Shown: positions 18,229 through 31,595 of the stretch, piece after piece
Layout of the letters: each line of letters begins with the position of its first letter
Position numbering within the stretch: the first letter of the stretch is position 1
NCBI RefSeq assembly: GCF_000717875.1
Contig: NZ_JOCT01000035.1
Span: 20,477 to 84,476 of the forward strand
Direction: 5' to 3'
Origin: Streptomyces sp. NRRL S-455
GTDB lineage: Bacteria; Actinomycetota; Actinomycetes; Streptomycetales; Streptomycetaceae
DNA length: 64,000 bases
Translations under genes and position numbers: made by a program
Notes under the pieces: model-generated
The model's input: the letters and a program-made list of their open reading frames with translations, nothing else
Told to the model about the DNA's origin: nothing
The model's database searches: none

Positions 18229-18272
18229 CGCGCCCACGCGGCGGAGCCGCAGATCGACAGAGCCCCGCGCCC
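18229..18272 (+). repeat. 44-bp dispersed intergenic repeat, copy A
   Basis: Begins CGCGCCCACGCGGCGGAGCC and ends CAGAGCCCCGCGCCC; contains the small hairpin GCGGC-GGA-GCCGC. Two further copies in the window at 51695-51738 (reverse) and 62805-62848. Followed here by GCAGGGGCGCGG that can pair with its 3' end, forming a terminator-like stem downstream of malG. Confidence 0.8.
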
Positions 18273-18384
18273 GCAGGGGCGCGGCAGGGGCGGCCGCGGT
18301 GCCCATCCGACCCCGCTGTGCCGTGGCCGCCCGAACCCACCCACGCTTCCCATGACCGACATCCTGTTACGCATCAAGGACGAC

Positions 18385-20127
18385 ATGAGCCAGCACTCAG
18401 CCGCACCTGCCCCCACTCCCGCGTCCGCAGTGGCCGTCGCCAAGCGTGGCGACTGGTGGCGGGACGCGGTGATCTACCAGGTGTACCCGCGCAGCTTCGC
18501 CGACAGCAACGGTGACGGCATGGGCGACCTGGAGGGTGTCCGCACCCGACTGCCGTACCTGCGCGACCTCGGCGTGGACGCCGTGTGGCTCAGCCCCTTC
18601 TACGCCTCGCCGCAGGCGGACGCCGGCTACGACGTGGCCGACTACCGGGCCGTCGACCCCATGTTCGGCAACCTCCTGGACGCCGACGCGCTGATCCGCG
18701 ACGCCCACGGGCTGGGCCTGCGCATCATCGTCGACCTCGTGCCCAACCACTCCTCCGACCAGCACGAGTGGTTCAAGAGGGCCGTCGCCGAGGGCCCCGG
18801 GTCTCCGCTCCGGGAGCGCTACCACTTCCGTCCCGGCAAGGGCGCGAACGGTGAGCTGCCGCCCAACGACTGGGAGTCGATCTTCGGCGGTCCGGCCTGG
18901 ACCCGGGTCACCGAACCGGACGGCACGCCCGGCGAGTGGTACCTGCACCTCTTCGCGCCCGAGCAGCCCGACTTCAACTGGGAGCACCCGGCGGTCGGCG
19001 ACGAGTTCCGCTCCATCCTGCGCTTCTGGCTGGACATGGGCGTCGACGGCTTCCGGATCGATGTCGCCCACGGCCTGGTGAAGGCGGACGGGCTGCCCGA
19101 CCTCGGCTCCCACGACCAGGTCAAGCTGCTGGGCAACGATGTCATGCCGTTCTTCGACCAGGACGGGGTGCACGAGATCTACCGGCAGTGGCGGCTCATC
19201 CTGGACGAGTACGCCGAAAGGAAGGGGCCCGAAGGGTCTTCGTCAGAAGGGCGGTGGTGGGAGACGGGAGGGCGGATCTTCGTCGCCGAGGCGTGGACAC
19301 CGACCATCGAGCGCACGGCCAACTATGTCCGCCCGGACGAACTGCACCAGGCGTTCAACTTCCAGTACCTCAGCACTCACTGGGACGCCGCCGAGATGCG
19401 CGAGGTCATCGACCGCACCCTGGAGGCCATGCGCCCGGTCGGTGCTCCCGCCACCTGGGTCCTGTCCAACCACGACGTGACCCGGCACGCCACCCGCTTC
19501 GCCAACCCGCCCGGCCTCGGCACCCAGATCCGCCTGGCCGGCGACCGGGAACTGGGGCTGCGCAGGGCACGCGCCGCGACCCTGCTGATGCTGGCCCTGC
19601 CCGGCTCGGCGTACATCTACCAGGGCGAGGAGCTCGGCCTGCCGGACGTCGTCGACCTGCCCGACGAGGTGCGCCAGGACCCGGCGTACTTCCGGGGCGC
19701 GGGCCAGGACGGCTTCCGTGACGGGTGCCGGGTGCCGATCCCCTGGACCCGGACCGGGTCGTCGTACGGCTTCGGCGACGGCGGCAGCTGGCTGCCGCAG
19801 CCGGACGGGTGGGGCGAGCTGAGTGTCGAGGCCCAGACCGGTGTGCCCGGCTCGACGCTGGAGCTGTACCGGGCCGCGCTCGCGGTGCGCCGCGAGCAGC
19901 CCGACCTCGGCGCCGGTTCGTCCGTGGAGTGGCTGCGGGCGCCCGATGGCGTGCTCGCCTTCCGGCGCGGGGAGTTCGTGTGCGTCGCGAACACCACCGG
20001 CGAGTCGGTGGCGATGCCGGCGTACGGCCGGGTGCTGGTCGCGAGCGGGGAGATCCTCCAGGTGGACGACGAGGCGAAGGTGCCCGCCGACACGACGGTG
20101 TGGTGGACCACCGCCGTCACTGCCTGA
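18385..20127 (+). CDS. aglA: GH13 alpha-glucosidase
   Basis: 580 residues, no signal peptide, so cytoplasmic. GH13 regions are clear: VDLVPNHSSDQHEWF (region I), DGFRIDVAHG with the nucleophile Asp, IFVAEAWT with the acid/base Glu, and VLSNHDVTRH. Hydrolyses imported maltose and maltodextrins. AAGGA six bases before the ATG at 18385. Odd feature: residues 278-296 (19 residues, G/S/E/W-rich, DNA 19216-19272) interrupt the sequence just before IFVAEAW; orthologues as I remember them run directly from DEYA to RIFVAEAW. The frame is kept and all catalytic residues are present. Confidence 0.93.
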   Translation: MSQHSAAPAPTPASAVAVAKRGDWWRDAVIYQVYPRSFADSNGDGMGDLEGVRTRLPYLRDLGVDAVWLSPFYASPQADAGYDVADYRAVDPMFGNLLDADALIRDAHGLGLRIIVDLVPNHSSDQHEWFKRAVAEGPGSPLRERYHFRPGKGANGELPPNDWESIFGGPAWTRVTEPDGTPGEWYLHLFAPEQPDFNWEHPAVGDEFRSILRFWLDMGVDGFRIDVAHGLVKADGLPDLGSHDQVKLLGNDVMPFFDQDGVHEIYRQWRLILDEYAERKGPEGSSSEGRWWETGGRIFVAEAWTPTIERTANYVRPDELHQAFNFQYLSTHWDAAEMREVIDRTLEAMRPVGAPATWVLSNHDVTRHATRFANPPGLGTQIRLAGDRELGLRRARAATLLMLALPGSAYIYQGEELGLPDVVDLPDEVRQDPAYFRGAGQDGFRDGCRVPIPWTRTGSSYGFGDGGSWLPQPDGWGELSVEAQTGVPGSTLELYRAALAVRREQPDLGAGSSVEWLRAPDGVLAFRRGEFVCVANTTGESVAMPAYGRVLVASGEILQVDDEAKVPADTTVWWTTAVTA

Positions 20128-20147
20128 CTTTCCCTTGAATTCCGTAC

Positions 20148-20175
20148 GGCCCGCTGCCCTTCGGGGTGGCGGGCC
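20148..20175 (+). terminator. aglA terminator hairpin
   Basis: GGCCCGC (20148) pairs with GCGGGCC (20169); inner CCC-TTC-GGG extends it. 20 bases after the aglA stop, followed by CTTATC. Confidence 0.65.
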
Positions 20176-20193
20176 CTTATCATCTGCGTCACC

Positions 20194-20219
20194 GCAAGGT
20201 TTCTGAACCTTGCAGCAAG
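20194..20219. promoter_or_regulatory. Candidate MalR operator before the alpha-amylase
   Basis: Perfect 8-base arms GCAAGGTT-TCTG-AACCTTGC (20194-20213), then a further GCAAG at 20215. The CTTGC/GCAAG half-sites match those in the malR-malE region. Confidence 0.6.
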
Positions 20220-20246
20220 AGCCTTCAACGAAGAAGGAAACCCCAC

Positions 20247-21619
20247 ATGGCACGCAGACATCTCTCCGCCGCCGTGGCTCTCGCCACGGCTGCGATTGTC
20301 ATGAACCCGACTAATGCCAGGCCTCCCCACCTGGCACCAAGGACGTCACCGCCGTCCTCTTCGAGTGGAAGTACGCCTCCGTCGCCCGCGAGTGCGCGAC
20401 CACCCTGGGGCCCGCCGGATACGGCTTCGTCCAGGTCTCACCGCCCGCCGAGCACATACAGGGCCCGCAGTGGTGGACCTCGTACCAGCCCGTCAGCTAC
20501 AAGATCGCCGGCCGGCTCGGTGACCGCGCGGCCTTCCGGAACATGGTGGACACCTGTCACGCGGCCGGTGTGAAGGTCGTCGTCGACACCGTCATCAACC
20601 ACTTGTCGGCGGGCAGCGGCACCGGCACCGGCGGCTCGTCCTACAGCAAGTACGACTACCCCGGCCTGTACTCCTCGTACGACTTCGACGACTGCACCGG
20701 CCGGATCAGTGACTACCGGGACCGCTGGAACGTCCAGCACTGCGAACTGGTCGGCCTCGCCGACCTCGACACCGGCGAGAACCACGTCCGGGGCGCCATC
20801 GCCGGATACATGAACGACCTGCTCTCCCTCGGCGTCGACGGCTTCCGTATCGACGCGGCCAAGCACATGGACGCCGCCGACCTCGCCCACATCAAGTCCC
20901 GGCTGAGCAATCCGTCGGTGTACTGGAAGCAGGAGGTCATCCAGGGCAGCGGAGAAGCCGTCCAGCCCACCGAGTACACGGGCAACGGCGACGTCCAGGA
21001 GTTCCGCTACGCCTACGACCTCAAGCGAGTCCTCAACAGCGAGAACCTCGCCTACCTGAAGAACTACGGCGAGGGCTGGGGGTACCTCAGCAGCGGCGTC
21101 TCCGGTGTCTTCGTCGACAACCACGACACCGAGCGCAACGGCTCCACGCTCAGCTACAAGGACGGCGCCACCTACACCCTGGCCAACGTCTTCATGCTGG
21201 CCTGGCCGTACGGCGCCCCGGACATCAACTCCGGCTACGAGTTCACCGACCACGACGCCGGTCCGCCGAACGGGGGCCGGGTCGACGCCTGCTGGCAGGA
21301 CGGCTGGAAGTGCCAGCACAACTGGCCGGAGATCAAGTCCATGGTCGCCTTCCGCAGCGCCACGCGCGGCCAGGCCGTCACCAACTGGTGGGACAACGGC
21401 GGCGACGCCATCGCCTTCGGCCGGGGCGGCAAGGGCTTCGTGGCCATCAACCACGAGTCCGGCTCCCTGACCAGGACCTACCAGACCTCGCTCCCGGCGG
21501 GGACGTACTGCGATGTCCAGAGCGACACGACCGTGACGGTGAACTCCGGCGGGCAGTTCACCGCCACCCTCGGCTCGAACACCGCCCTGGCGATCCACGT
21601 GGGCACGTCCAGCTGCTAG
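20247..21619 (+). pseudogene. Secreted alpha-amylase, frameshifted in signal-peptide region
   Basis: The ATG at 20247, with AAGAAGGA upstream, starts a typical signal peptide ([23 protein letters not shown]). Homology to streptomycete alpha-amylases resumes in a different frame at [20 protein letters not shown], about 20330 onward, and continues without break to the stop at 21619 (region motifs [35 protein letters not shown], all present). The sequence near 20316-20322 reads GCCAGGCCTCC where one base appears missing; adding one base gives an uninterrupted 457-residue enzyme. No alternative start exists in the second frame before 20543. So this is either a natural inactivating frameshift or a sequencing error. 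Otherwise an endo-acting, calcium-type GH13 amylase secreted to the medium. Confidence 0.85.
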
Positions 21620-21683
21620 GGCGGCAGGGCGTGGGCCAGGCCAACTCGGTTCGTTGAAAGTTCTTTCCAGTTGTTTCAGGACT

Positions 21684-21694
21684 CTTGCTGCAAG
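21684..21694. promoter_or_regulatory. Candidate MalR operator before the pullulanase
   Basis: CTTGC-T-GCAAG palindrome 68 bases before the pullulanase start; same half-sites as upstream of malE. Confidence 0.55.
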
Positions 21695-21761
21695 CGTTTC
21701 GGCGGCGATACGGTCGCGCGGGGTCGGACCCGAGAGCCGCAATCGCAAGGAGTCCACGTCA

Positions 21762-27173
<5,412 letters not shown>

Positions 27174-27192
27174 CCGCACCGGCCCTGGCGGC

Positions 27193-27230
27193 GGGGTGGG
27201 GCGGACCGCGTCCACGGTCCGCCCCACCCC
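27193..27230 (+). terminator. Pullulanase terminator
   Basis: Perfect 16-bp GC-rich stem (GGGGTGGGGCGGACCG at 27193 pairs with 27215-27230), six-base loop, 20 bases after the pullulanase stop. Confidence 0.8.
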
Positions 27231-27291
27231 CTCTGGCCGTCGGCGTTGACGGCTAGGGTGAGCCCGTTGGCCGCCCGGAACAGGAGTACCG

Positions 27292-27651
27292 ATGCCGCAG
27301 ATCACCGTCGACTGTTCCGCCGGCCTCGGCGACGGCTTCGACCGGCAGGGATTCGCCAAGGCACTGCACGAGGCGACGGTCGACATCGCGGGGGCCGCCA
27401 AGCCGTCGGCCTGCAAGACGCGGTTCCGCCGGACCGAGGACATCGTGGTCGGCCTCGAGACCGGGGGCCACGCCCATGTGCACGTCCACATCGCCCTGCT
27501 CCCCGGCCGCACCGAGGAGACCAAGGCCCGGCTCACCGAGGCCGCGCTGGAGCTGCTGCGGACGCACCTGAAGGTTGCCGAGGGGCTCGTGCTGCACGCC
27601 TCCGCCGAAGTGCGTGAGCTGGACGCGTCCTACCGGAAGTCCGAGGGCTGA
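27292..27651 (+). CDS. 5-carboxymethyl-2-hydroxymuconate isomerase-family protein
   Basis: 119 residues of the tautomerase-like CHMI fold: Pro2 follows Met directly (MPQITVDCS), the residue that acts as catalytic base in tautomerases, and VHVHIALLPGRTEETK is the conserved central strand-helix. Possibly degrades aromatic catabolites, but no other homoprotocatechuate gene is nearby, so the substrate is unclear. CAGGAG precedes the ATG. Confidence 0.8.
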   Translation: MPQITVDCSAGLGDGFDRQGFAKALHEATVDIAGAAKPSACKTRFRRTEDIVVGLETGGHAHVHVHIALLPGRTEETKARLTEAALELLRTHLKVAEGLVLHASAEVRELDASYRKSEG

Positions 27652-27657
27652 GCGGGT

Positions 27658-28347
27658 TCAGGTCGTCGGTGTCACGAGTCGGCCGGCCAGTGCGGTGAAC
27701 GGGCCGTAGGTCGGCTCGTCCTTGAAGATGCGGTGCAGCAGGGACCTCATCTCCTCGTCGTGTGCGGCGCTGACCGTGGCGAGCGCGGCGAAGTCGTGGA
27801 CGAGCTTGACCTCCAGTTCGTCCCGTGGGATGCGCCGGCCGTCCAGCCAGATCAGCGCCGTCGACTCGGCGAGCGAGATCCAGGAACGGACGACCAGTTC
27901 CAGACGGGCGGGCGGATCGGTCACGCCCAGGTGCGAAAGGATCTGGACATACGCGGCCTGCCGTACGGAGTCGACGAGCGCGTTGGTCGTCGACGAGCCA
28001 ACCGCGGGGCCGCCGCGCATCAGGGCGGAGAAACCGGGCCCGTGCTCGTCCACGAAGTCGAAGTAGCGGTGCATCACGCGCAGCAGCCGCTCTCCCAGCG
28101 GGCCCTCGTGGGGCTCCACGAAACGGGCCGCGAGATCGTCCGAGGCCCGCTGCAACGCGGCCTCGTACAGGCTGAGTTTGCCTGGGAAGTAGTGGTAGAC
28201 CAACGGGCGTGAGATGCCCGCGACCGACGCTATCTCGTCGATGGAGACCTCGTCGGGCGAGCGGCGGCTGAACAGTTCGAGGGCGACGCCGATCAACTGC
28301 TGCCGACGCTCCTCCACTCCCAATCTGCGGCGAACCCCGGTAGTCAT
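27658..28347 (-). CDS. TetR-family transcriptional regulator
   Basis: 229 residues; N-terminal HTH in SIDEIASVAGISRPLVYHYFPGKLSLYEAAL (about 35-65), C-terminal ligand domain variable. Target unknown; the nearest candidates are the tail-to-tail isomerase gene, six bases away, and genes on the same strand upstream. Confidence 0.9.
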   Translation of the reverse strand: MTTGVRRRLGVEERRQQLIGVALELFSRRSPDEVSIDEIASVAGISRPLVYHYFPGKLSLYEAALQRASDDLAARFVEPHEGPLGERLLRVMHRYFDFVDEHGPGFSALMRGGPAVGSSTTNALVDSVRQAAYVQILSHLGVTDPPARLELVVRSWISLAESTALIWLDGRRIPRDELEVKLVHDFAALATVSAAHDEEMRSLLHRIFKDEPTYGPFTALAGRLVTPTT

Positions 28348-28441
28348 GCGGACACCTTACCGATCGATTCCAGCCGCGAACCGGCCAGGATCGATCATGG
28401 ACGTTCACCGTCGCCCACCGGGCGGGCGTACGATCCGGCCG

Positions 28442-30367
28442 TCAGCGCAGTCCGCCGATCGCACGCCCGTCCTTCAGCGTGCCCTTCAGCTCGGCCCGGA
28501 CCCCTCGCTCGGCCGGCACGGTCAGCAGACTGCCGCGCGCCGACCCGCTGATCCCTCCCGACGCCCGGATCGACGCCGTGTGCCGACTGCCGGCCGCCAG
28601 CAGATACCAGTCGCCCGCCTCCGACTTCCACCACACACCCGCCAGCACGTGCGGGTGGCGCGCCCCGCACGCCGGCGCGTTCTCGGCCTTCGCCGCCACC
28701 GCCCCGTACGTCCCGCCCGGAGTGTGGAACTGCGCCAGCACCCGCGCCCCGCCACCCCGCCAGGTCTCGGCCCGGGTACACACCCACGCGGCCGAACCGC
28801 TCGCGTCCGGCAGCGGCTGCTCGTTGAACGCCCAGGCGTTGACGCTGCGCACGCCCGCGGAGCGCATCGTGGCGAGCGAGCAGGCGAACGGCTCCCAGGT
28901 GCGCAGCGCCTCGGCGCCGGACACCTCGCCGGGGGAACCGGGCCGCCCCGTGGTGAGCCGGGCCGGCACCAGTTCGCCGAGGTCGGTCAGCAGCCGGGTG
29001 CCCGTGCCGTCGGTCAGCTGCAGCACGTTCCACGACGTGCACGCGCCCGGCCGCAGGACCGGGCCGGCCAGCGGCGCCGTGACACCGCCGGTGAGGACGA
29101 GGTCCATCGCGCCGGAGCCCGGCTTCATCAGGTCCCGCTCGGCCGCCTTCTTCACCCAGGGCGCGGTCAGGTAGCGGACGTTGCCGTCGGTACGGCCCAG
29201 GACCACCGCACTCGCCCCGGACCGGCCGGCGCCGTCGACCCGGGCGAAGTCGAGCGCCGCGCCCTCCGTGTCGTCCGCCGGTTCGGCGTACCGGGCGATG
29301 CGCAGACCGTCGTAGAGGATCACCACCCGTGCGGCGTCCACCCTCCCCGCGAACAGCAGCTGCGGTGGTCCGGCCGGGCCGCCGGTCGGCGTGCCGGGCG
29401 TCGCCGTCACCCCGACCGCCCCGCCCGGGCGGGCCCAGACGGCCAGGGCGCGGCGCAGCAGCGCCGTGTCGCCGGTGAGGTCGCCGCGGGCCGGCCACAC
29501 GGAGAAGTCGGTGCGCGCCGAACTCCGCCACGCGGCGGGGGAGATCCTGGTCAGTTTCGCCGGATCCAGCGCGGCCTGGGCGGCCGGGTTCCGCGCGTAC
29601 GGGGGCGCGGCGGCGCCGTCGGGACCCACGCCCCCGCCGGGCAGGCCGAACAGCGCCCCGCACACCAGCAGGGCCGCGCCGGCGGCCAGCGCCGCCTTCA
29701 GGTACTGGCGGCGCCGCATCAGGTCGGTGGGGCGGGCCTGGAGCGAGCAGGGGTCGAACTCGGGGGAGTCGAGCAGCCCGAACTGCTCGGGGACTCCACC
29801 CGCCTCGAGCAGCGCGCCCTCCGCGTCGGCGACGCCCGCGGCCGTGAGCACCTCACGGACGGCGTCGTCCTCCAGCCGCTCCAGTCCGCGCAGCGCGTAC
29901 GCGGCCCGGGCCGGGCCGGACAGGGTGGACAGCCGCTGGTCCAGGGCGAGTTCGTCGGCGCCGCCGGGCCTCGGGAACAGCTTCAGTCCCCACACCTGCG
30001 GCAGCAGCGGCGGCAGCTGGGACCTCTTGGGCCACGGCTTGAGCTTCAGCGGCAGTCCCGCCTCCAGCGCCGAGCGCAGCACCTCGAGACGGACCAGGGC
30101 GTAGCCGGGTTCGCCGTCACGGCCGGCCGACTGGGCTGGGATCACCGGGGCCGGAGTGCGGCTGCCGCGGGGCAGCGCCCGCTGAGTGAGGGCGTGTGCG
30201 GTCAGCACGCGCCTGCCGCGGCCCATGCCCGGCGGCAGCACCAGATAGGCGAGCCGCACGAGCCGCGGGTAGTGCTCGACGAGCGCGGCCTCGGCCTGCT
30301 CGACGTCGACGACCGGGCCGGTGGGGGAGGGGGACGCGGGGCGCTGGGCGACATCCTGTGACTGCAC
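28442..30367 (-). CDS. Large membrane protein with sigma-factor-like cytoplasmic domain
   Basis: 641 residues, GTG start without a good ribosome site. Residues 25-65 (EAALVEHYPRLVRLAYLVLP) look like ECF sigma region 2, and 142-190 (LDQRLSTLSGPARAAYALR...DDAVREVLTAAG) like region 4. A basic patch (LMRRRQYLK) leads into one transmembrane helix about 221-243, and the remaining 380 residues would be outside. It has no recognisable enzyme motif; a Cys pattern is present in the outer part. It may be a degenerate sigma fold used for sensing or binding. A conserved streptomycete gene to my memory, function unknown. Confidence 0.8.
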   Translation of the reverse strand: MQSQDVAQRPASPSPTGPVVDVEQAEAALVEHYPRLVRLAYLVLPPGMGRGRRVLTAHALTQRALPRGSRTPAPVIPAQSAGRDGEPGYALVRLEVLRSALEAGLPLKLKPWPKRSQLPPLLPQVWGLKLFPRPGGADELALDQRLSTLSGPARAAYALRGLERLEDDAVREVLTAAGVADAEGALLEAGGVPEQFGLLDSPEFDPCSLQARPTDLMRRRQYLKAALAAGAALLVCGALFGLPGGGVGPDGAAAPPYARNPAAQAALDPAKLTRISPAAWRSSARTDFSVWPARGDLTGDTALLRRALAVWARPGGAVGVTATPGTPTGGPAGPPQLLFAGRVDAARVVILYDGLRIARYAEPADDTEGAALDFARVDGAGRSGASAVVLGRTDGNVRYLTAPWVKKAAERDLMKPGSGAMDLVLTGGVTAPLAGPVLRPGACTSWNVLQLTDGTGTRLLTDLGELVPARLTTGRPGSPGEVSGAEALRTWEPFACSLATMRSAGVRSVNAWAFNEQPLPDASGSAAWVCTRAETWRGGGARVLAQFHTPGGTYGAVAAKAENAPACGARHPHVLAGVWWKSEAGDWYLLAAGSRHTASIRASGGISGSARGSLLTVPAERGVRAELKGTLKDGRAIGGLR

Positions 30368-30414
30368 GTTCAGCAGAACGAGCGAATCGGGGGATGGTCA
30401 CCTGACCGGGGACG

Positions 30415-30942
30415 TCAGCCCTCCGTAGGCTCCTCGGGATCCACCAGCAGCCGGGCGTAGTTCGCCATCGACCGCTGGTAGCGCGGCAGGTGCGGGGCCA
30501 GGGCGCCCAGGGCCAGCGACAGGGCCTCCCGGTCGCGGCCGGTGCTGGACAGGCACAGCGCGAGCGTCGCGCGTACGGGGTCGTCCAGCTCGTCGGACGG
30601 GGCGTCCAGCTCGGGCGTCAGCAGCGCGACGCCCTCCTCCGCCCGGCCGATGTTCCGCAGCGAGCTGGCCAGCTGGATCTTCGTCCGCCGGGTCTTGTAG
30701 GGGCTCGCGTCGGCGAGTCCGCGCTTCAGTGCCTCCTGGTACAGCGGGACCGCCTTGTCCGAATGCCCCGTCGAGTCCCAGGCGCAGGCCTGCTCGAACA
30801 CGCCGAGTGGGCTGCCCTCCGGCAGTTCGGCCACGAGGGCGTCGACCTCGGCGCGGAAGCGCGCCTCGTCCTCCTCTGCTTCGGCGTAGTCGTCGAAGCG
30901 GGCCCACAGAGCGGCCACCCGGTCTTCCCAGTCCTGGTTCAC
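30415..30942 (-). CDS. Tetratricopeptide repeat protein
   Basis: 175 residues, all helical. TPR-like pairs: FEQACAWDSTGHSDKAVPLYQEAL, TKIQLASSLRNIGRAEEGVALL and ATLALCLSSTGRDREALSLAL. Likely a protein-binding scaffold; partner unknown. The GTG at 30942 gives the expected start VNQDWEDRVAALWARF; a longer frame would begin with low-complexity sequence. Confidence 0.82.
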   Translation of the reverse strand: MNQDWEDRVAALWARFDDYAEAEEDEARFRAEVDALVAELPEGSPLGVFEQACAWDSTGHSDKAVPLYQEALKRGLADASPYKTRRTKIQLASSLRNIGRAEEGVALLTPELDAPSDELDDPVRATLALCLSSTGRDREALSLALGALAPHLPRYQRSMANYARLLVDPEEPTEG

Positions 30943-31088
30943 CGGCCCAGCCTCGCACAGACGTGCCCACCGGCACACGGGATTTGAGCACCGCGCGCTC
31001 CGCAGCCGTATCGAAGACGAGGAGCCTCTCGCCGGGGCTCCGTGCGGCATGCGTCCGGACCGTGCCGTGAAGAGGACCGGAGGAACAG

Positions 31089-31523
31089 ATGAGGGTGACC
31101 CGACCGATGCTCGCGCTGAGCGGCGCGGTGGCGATACTGGCGCTGGCCGGCTGCGGATCCGGTGGCAAGGACGAGGCGGCCGTCCCCAAGGAGGTGACCG
31201 GCAGCCTGGAGCACATCGCCGCCGAGGCGAAGTGCAAGCCGAACATGCAGACCGACGCCGACACCATCCGCCAGGCCATCTGCAAGAAGGGCAAGGAGAA
31301 GTACGTTCTCGCGACCTTCGCCACCGATCGCGGTCAGCGTGAGTGGCTGAACAGCGCCAAGGACTACGGCGGCTACTACCTCGTCGGCCGCAAGTGGGTC
31401 GCCGTGGGCCAGGAGAAGACGGTCACGGCGCTCCAGAACAGGCTCGGCGGGACCATGGAGGAGGGCTCCGAGCACATGAACCCCGGTGGCAGCCACAACA
31501 AGAGCGGAAGCCACCACGGCTGA
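31089..31523 (+). CDS. Small secreted lipoprotein, unknown function
   Basis: 144 residues. Signal peptide with lipobox LAGC (Cys22). The mature part has two Cys (CKPNMQTDADTIRQAICKK) likely in a disulfide and ends in a His/Ser/Gly-rich tail (GGSHNKSGSHHG). Ribosome site GGAGGAA at five bases. Family unknown to me; conserved among streptomycetes as I recall. Confidence 0.85.
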   Translation: MRVTRPMLALSGAVAILALAGCGSGGKDEAAVPKEVTGSLEHIAAEAKCKPNMQTDADTIRQAICKKGKEKYVLATFATDRGQREWLNSAKDYGGYYLVGRKWVAVGQEKTVTALQNRLGGTMEEGSEHMNPGGSHNKSGSHHG

Positions 31524-31545
31524 CCGCGCGGGTCCGGAAACACGG

Positions 31546-31581
31546 AAAAGCCGGCGGTGGGAACTCCCACCGCCGGCTTTG
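31546..31581. terminator. Bidirectional terminator between lipoprotein and DUF1996 genes
   Basis: A-rich start, stem GCCGGCGGTGGG (31550) paired with CCCACCGCCGGC (31566), flanked by AAA and TTT, loop AACT. Works for both converging genes. Confidence 0.85.
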
Positions 31582-31595
31582 TCACCGGCCTAGGA

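Noticed and set aside
18220..18384. Extended aglA start
   Set aside because: In-frame extension covers the dispersed repeat and translates to Gly/Arg low complexity; the ATG at 18385 has its own AAGGA.
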